The notes beneath the pieces were generated by a model. It saw only the letters and a list, made by a program, of their open reading frames with translations. It was not told the origin of the DNA and ran no database searches. From contig CAJUSP010000001.1 in the NCBI GenBank assembly GCA_910589165.1, positions 247,019 through 311,018 on the forward strand: a stretch of DNA of 64,000 bases, given 5' to 3'. The stretch comes from an uncultured Adlercreutzia sp. (lineage in GTDB: Bacteria; Actinomycetota; Coriobacteriia; Coriobacteriales; Eggerthellaceae). The translations under genes and the position numbers were made by a program. Numbering within the stretch: the first letter of the stretch is position 1; each line of letters starts with the position of its first letter. Shown here one piece after another: positions 60,938-64,000 of the stretch.

Positions 60938-61014
60938 CGGGTTGTGGCTCAGTTTGGTAGAGCGCTGCGTTCGGGACGCAGAGGCCGCAGGTTCAAATCC
61001 TGTCAACCCGACCA
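60938..61014 (+). tRNA. tRNA-Pro (anticodon CGG)
   Basis: Full cloverleaf: acceptor CGGGTTG/CAACCCG, D-arm GCTC/GAGC, anticodon stem CTGCG/CGCAG with loop TTCGGGA (anticodon CGG, reads CCG), T-arm GCAGG/CCTGT with TTCAAAT loop. CCA is encoded. Confidence 0.97.
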
Positions 61015-61022
61015 CTAAAACC

Positions 61023-61057
61023 GCAGGTCAGAGGTGAATAGCTTCTGGCCTGCTTTT
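61023..61057 (+). terminator. Terminator after tRNA-Pro
   Basis: GCAGGTCAGAG pairs with CTTCTGGCCTGC (G-U tolerant), followed by TTTT. Confidence 0.82.
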
Positions 61058-61097
61058 CATTTTCGATGCTGCAGGCGCAAAAAGAGCGCAAATCGTT

Positions 61098-61589
61098 CTA
61101 ATATCCCATCTCGTAGAGCTTGTCGTCGTCGAGGCCGAAGTAGTGGCCTAGTTCGTGGATAACGGTTTTGCCGATCTCCTCGACGATTTCCTCGCGGGAG
61201 GCGAAGCAGCGCTCGTGGGGCCCTTTGAACACGGTTATCACGTCGGGAATATCGTCGTCGTAGCCACCGGAGGCGCGTTCCACCAGCGAGAGCCCGTCGA
61301 ACAGTCCCAGCAGGTCGTCGCCGAGTAAGTCGTCGTCTTCTGCGAAAACCTCCCCAGAAAGATTGTCTTCTGCAAGAGCCCCTTCCGCATTCGACCCCTG
61401 CTCGGCGGCGCTCACCACCGCCTCATGCCACGCGTCCCATTCGCCCTCGTCGATGCCCAAATGGTAGGCGCTCGGTTCGTCGTCCCACACGACGGCGACG
61501 TTTTCCAAAGCTGTCAGGAACTGGTCGGGCATCGCATCGAGCGCCTCCTCGATGGCGGCCTCGAATTCCTCGTCGGTCATGCGGTACAT
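61098..61589 (-). CDS. Zincin-like metallopeptidase family protein (PF06262 type)
   Basis: Encodes 163 residues. The zinc motif HELGH lies 19 residues from the C-terminus (VIHELGHYFGLDD), the typical end of this small actinobacterial family. The N-terminal helix (EEFEAAIEEALDAMPDQFLTALENVAVVWDDEPS) also fits. Between them is an acidic insertion of about 40-50 residues (Asp/Glu/Leu-rich), making it longer than usual. Whether it is a working protease is unproven. AAGGAGG precedes ATG. The neighbouring tRNA is on the other strand. Confidence 0.85.
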   Translation of the reverse strand: MYRMTDEEFEAAIEEALDAMPDQFLTALENVAVVWDDEPSAYHLGIDEGEWDAWHEAVVSAAEQGSNAEGALAEDNLSGEVFAEDDDLLGDDLLGLFDGLSLVERASGGYDDDIPDVITVFKGPHERCFASREEIVEEIGKTVIHELGHYFGLDDDKLYEMGY

Positions 61590-61620
61590 GGCACCCTCCT
61601 TGGGTAGCGCTTCCTGGTCG

Positions 61621-61792
61621 TGGTCAAAAATACCACCTCGTCTGAAGTTTTGCGCCTCGCCCGAGCGATTTTGGTCAAATATCCGCTCTCGTCTGAAGTG
61701 GCTTCGGAAATAACTTCAGACGAGAGCTGATTCGTGACCAAAATCGCGCTTCGGCGCAGCAAAACCTCAGACGAGGACCGATTTGTGACCAT
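61621..61792. repeat. Dispersed ~50-bp-period repeat family, locus 2 (large palindrome)
   Basis: Four units of TTCAGACGAG..TGACCA type: two inverted (61621-61650, 61671-61701) and two direct (61711-61743, 61761-61792), each 50 bp apart. The linkers are themselves partly complementary, so the whole 170 bp forms one long palindrome around GCTTCGGAAA. Same family as 20274-20493. No gene here (61590-61852). Confidence 0.88.
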
Positions 61793-61852
61793 CGTCGTCG
61801 CGCGACGGGGCGCCAGCGCGGTAGTGCGGCGATACGGCAGCGCGGCGATGTG

Positions 61853-63250
61853 CTAGCGGGTCTTCACGGACCTCATGACGTACAGGGTGCGGCGCGGGTG
61901 CTTGGCGGCCACGAGCCAGCGGCGCCGGCGCCGGGCGCGGCGGGCGTCGTTGATGAGCCGGTAGACGAAGGTGAGCACCAGAAACAGCGCGGCCAGGCAC
62001 GCGGCTACCAGAAATGCCGCCTGGTAGCTGCCGGTTTGGTCAAGCAGCACCGCCATGATCTGCGGCCCCGCTACACCAGCCACCGCGAAGGCGATGAACA
62101 TGATGCCGTAGTTCACGGAGTTGTGCTCGCGCCCGAACTGCAGGGCCGCGAACCCGGGGTACACGCCCATGACCGATCCGAAGCAGAAGCCCACAAGGCA
62201 GATGCCCGCGCAGAAGAGCGGCACGGTCGCGGGTGTGGAAACCGAGAGCGCCCCCATGCCCACGGCAAGGCCGATGGCCACGGCGCGCAGGGTGTTGGTG
62301 ATGCCGAGCCTGTCGGAAAGCGAACCGGACACAATGCGCCCCAGGGTGTTCGCCAGCGCCAGCGCCGACACGACGGCCGCCGCCCCCGCGGCATCGAGCC
62401 CCGCCACGCCCTGGGCTACCGGGCTTGCCTGCGAGATGATCATAAGCCCCGAGAACGACCCGCACACGAGCATGGCGAACATCACGTAGAACACAGGGCT
62501 TTTCAGCATGGCGCGCCAGTCTTTGTTCACGCCACGGCCGCCGCCGTCAGGCTGGCGCTGGGGCTTCCAGCCGACGGGCGCGAACCCCGTCGGGCAGCCG
62601 CCGATGAGCAGCGACGCAGCCACCATCACCACGAGCATGCAGATGCCCAGAATAAGGAAGCACTGGGTGACCGAGAAGGCGGCGATGAGCCCCTGGGCCA
62701 CGAAGGGAACGATGACCGAGCTGATGCCATAGGAGGCGGTGATAAGGCCGCCAGCCAGCCCCGGCCGGTCGGGGAACAGCTTCACCGCGTTGCTGAGCGT
62801 GGCCCCGTAGGCCAGCCCGTCGCCGAGCCCCAGGCACACGCCGTAAGACACGATAATGAACGGCACGCTGTCGGCGAAGCTCGACGCGATAAGGCCACAG
62901 CCGAACAGCACGCCGCCGGCCAGCACTACCCAGCGCGGCCCCACGCGGTCGTTCACCGCGCCGCCGGCAATCATCGTAAGCGGGCACAGAAGGCTTGTCA
63001 TGGTGAACACAATGGAGAGGTTCTCGGGCTCGCCTCCCGAAAGCGCGGCCAGGTGCGCGGCCATGGGGTCGGCGAACACGCTCCAGGCGTACAGCGAGCC
63101 GACGCACAGGTTCACCACGCAGGACGCGGCCAAAATAACCCAGCGATGCCGCGTCAGCGCCGCCCGCTCGGCTTCGGCCTGCGTCGCCGGCTCGACCTCG
63201 GCCTGCGCCACGGGTGCCGTTTGCTCGCACTTGTTCGCCCCAGCCCCCAT
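61853..63250 (-). CDS. MFS transporter, OFA (oxalate/formate antiporter-like) family
   Basis: Encodes 465 residues with about 12 membrane helices. The N-terminal motif WVILAASCVVNLCVGSLYAW is the OFA family start, followed by GGAVNDRVGPRWV (MFS loop) and PGLAGGLITASYG. Members exchange small organic anions such as oxalate, formate or lactate; the substrate is not readable. The C-terminal tail is arginine-rich. GGAGAGAGG lies before ATG. Divergent from tatA. Confidence 0.9.
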   Translation of the reverse strand: MGAGANKCEQTAPVAQAEVEPATQAEAERAALTRHRWVILAASCVVNLCVGSLYAWSVFADPMAAHLAALSGGEPENLSIVFTMTSLLCPLTMIAGGAVNDRVGPRWVVLAGGVLFGCGLIASSFADSVPFIIVSYGVCLGLGDGLAYGATLSNAVKLFPDRPGLAGGLITASYGISSVIVPFVAQGLIAAFSVTQCFLILGICMLVVMVAASLLIGGCPTGFAPVGWKPQRQPDGGGRGVNKDWRAMLKSPVFYVMFAMLVCGSFSGLMIISQASPVAQGVAGLDAAGAAAVVSALALANTLGRIVSGSLSDRLGITNTLRAVAIGLAVGMGALSVSTPATVPLFCAGICLVGFCFGSVMGVYPGFAALQFGREHNSVNYGIMFIAFAVAGVAGPQIMAVLLDQTGSYQAAFLVAACLAALFLVLTFVYRLINDARRARRRRRWLVAAKHPRRTLYVMRSVKTR

Positions 63251-63494
63251 GCCACACCTCTCTCCGCCGTCGTTTTTGATCATGCGCACCATTCTAGTCC
63301 CTTCCCCGCGTTTCGCAATGGGCTTTCGGCGCCCCTTGCCGCATCCGTTGAAGTATTTGTGCGAAGTGCGCCGCGGGCAGGGGGTTTGTGTTACCCTTGT
63401 CGGCGCGCTCGGCGGCACAGTGTGAAGCTGGGTGCAAGGCCATAAAGGCACCATCGGCAGGGGGAGGTCCTTGCCCGAACCAACGGAGGAATGC

Positions 63495-63764
63495 ATGAAG
63501 ATTTTGGGCATGGGAGTTCCCGAGCTCCTTATCATCCTGGTCGTCATCCTGCTCATCTTCGGCCCGAAGAACCTGCCCAAACTCGGCAGCGCGCTCGGCA
63601 AGACCGTGAAGAACCTGCGCGAGGGCATGGGCGGCGATAAGGACGTCGAGGAAGCCGCCGACGACGAGGAAGTCGTCGAAGTGGTGGAAGAGGTCGTCGA
63701 GGACGAGCCCGCGCCGGCCCCCAAGAAGGTTGTGAAGAAGGTCGTCAAGAAGAAGGCCGAGTAA
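63495..63764 (+). CDS. tatA: Twin-arginine translocase TatA/E subunit
   Basis: Encodes 89 residues. One N-terminal membrane helix (about 8-22) then the hinge FGPKNLPKLG and an amphipathic helix (SALGKTVKNLREGMGG), followed by an acidic stretch and a Lys/Val C-terminus. It forms the export pore for folded Tat substrates, including the flavin reductase and the molybdoenzyme in this window. GGAGGA precedes ATG. tatC is not adjacent. Confidence 0.95.
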   Translation: MKILGMGVPELLIILVVILLIFGPKNLPKLGSALGKTVKNLREGMGGDKDVEEAADDEEVVEVVEEVVEDEPAPAPKKVVKKVVKKKAE

Positions 63765-63794
63765 CCTTCCAACCTGCAAAACCATAGGTAAGAA

Positions 63795-63832
63795 CGGTGG
63801 TGCGCCCGCGAGATTTCGCAGGCGCACCACCG
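63795..63832 (+). terminator. Hairpin between tatA and greA
   Basis: A 12-bp stem (CGGTGGTGCGCC/GGCGCACCACCG); no T-run, so termination is uncertain. Confidence 0.6.
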
Positions 63833-63860
63833 ATGTATAAGCGAGAAATTAGGACGGAAC

Positions 63861-64000
63861 ATGGCTAACGACAACTACGTGCTCACCGAAGAAGGCAAGA
63901 AGAAGCTGGAAGACGAGCTGCACTACCTCGAGAACGAGAAGCGCGCCGAGATCGGCGAGCGCATCAAGGTAGCCCGCGAGTTCGGCGACATTTCCGAGAA
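63861..64000 (+). CDS. greA: Transcription elongation factor GreA (5' part, cut by window end)
   Basis: The first 46 codons read YVLTEEGKKKLEDEL, then KRAEIGERIKVAREFGDISE, matching the GreA N-terminal coiled coil that reactivates backtracked RNA polymerase. AGGAC lies upstream of ATG. The rest lies beyond the window. Confidence 0.93.
   Translation, partial: MANDNYVLTEEGKKKLEDELHYLENEKRAEIGERIKVAREFGDISE

Overview
This is a GC-rich stretch of bacterial chromosome. Gene content points to an anaerobic gut actinobacterium of the family Eggerthellaceae (Coriobacteriia; Eggerthella, Gordonibacter and Adlercreutzia are relatives). The clues are Tat-exported flavin and molybdenum reductases, a LuxR regulator fused to a polytopic membrane domain, a multiheme c-type cytochrome, an OFA-type MFS carrier, coriobacterial rpoB/rpoC, and sortase-dependent surface proteins. 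This assignment is inference from gene families; no rRNA is present.

Layout. 1-2.3 kb holds repeats and one nuclease-like gene. 2.3-6.4 kb carries an EF-G-like GTPase, an Abi_2/HEPN abortive-infection gene preceded by a small terminated RNA that can fold as a pseudoknot, and a stand-alone TipAS domain. 6.4-9.8 kb has a LuxR-type membrane regulator and a Tat-exported flavin reductase. 10-18 kb is rpoB-rpoC. 18-22 kb has hisE-glmM and a sodium-dependent transporter. 22-34.2 kb is a respiratory and sensing region: a divergent pentaheme NrfA-like cytochrome, two paralogous two-component systems whose kinases carry a c-type heme motif, a DmsA/DmsB/TorD-type operon, and a guanidinium exporter behind a riboswitch. 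A second copy of that riboswitch precedes a B3/4-domain gene at 34.4 kb.

35-40.5 kb is a polyphosphate pair (PPK1 with a long Ala/Lys/Glu-rich tail, and a double-domain polyphosphate:AMP phosphotransferase), then a 38-residue membrane peptide and a class B sortase. 41.9-47 kb is a purine block: purM, purN, an XdhC-like gene, then PurO-type IMP cyclohydrolase under a ZTP riboswitch, and an AICAR-transformylase-only PurH. 47-49 kb has a DUF4430 lipoprotein and an ATP-grasp enzyme. 49-57.4 kb encodes three large pilin/adhesin-like surface proteins. 57.5-64 kb has two flippase-like membrane proteins, a thioesterase, tRNA-Pro(CGG), a small zinc-protease-like protein, an MFS carrier, tatA and the start of greA.

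The genes fit anaerobic respiration with exported reductases: TatA exports the twin-arginine enzymes, TorD matures the molybdoenzyme, and the heme-containing kinases plausibly sense redox or ligand state. The least explained material is non-coding: (i) the pseudoknot RNA before the HEPN gene; (ii) a 33-bp-period repeat with an invariant 22-bp core, placed in the same orientation before two unrelated nuclease-fold genes; (iii) two covarying copies of a guanidine-type riboswitch; (iv) several families of large intergenic palindromes.
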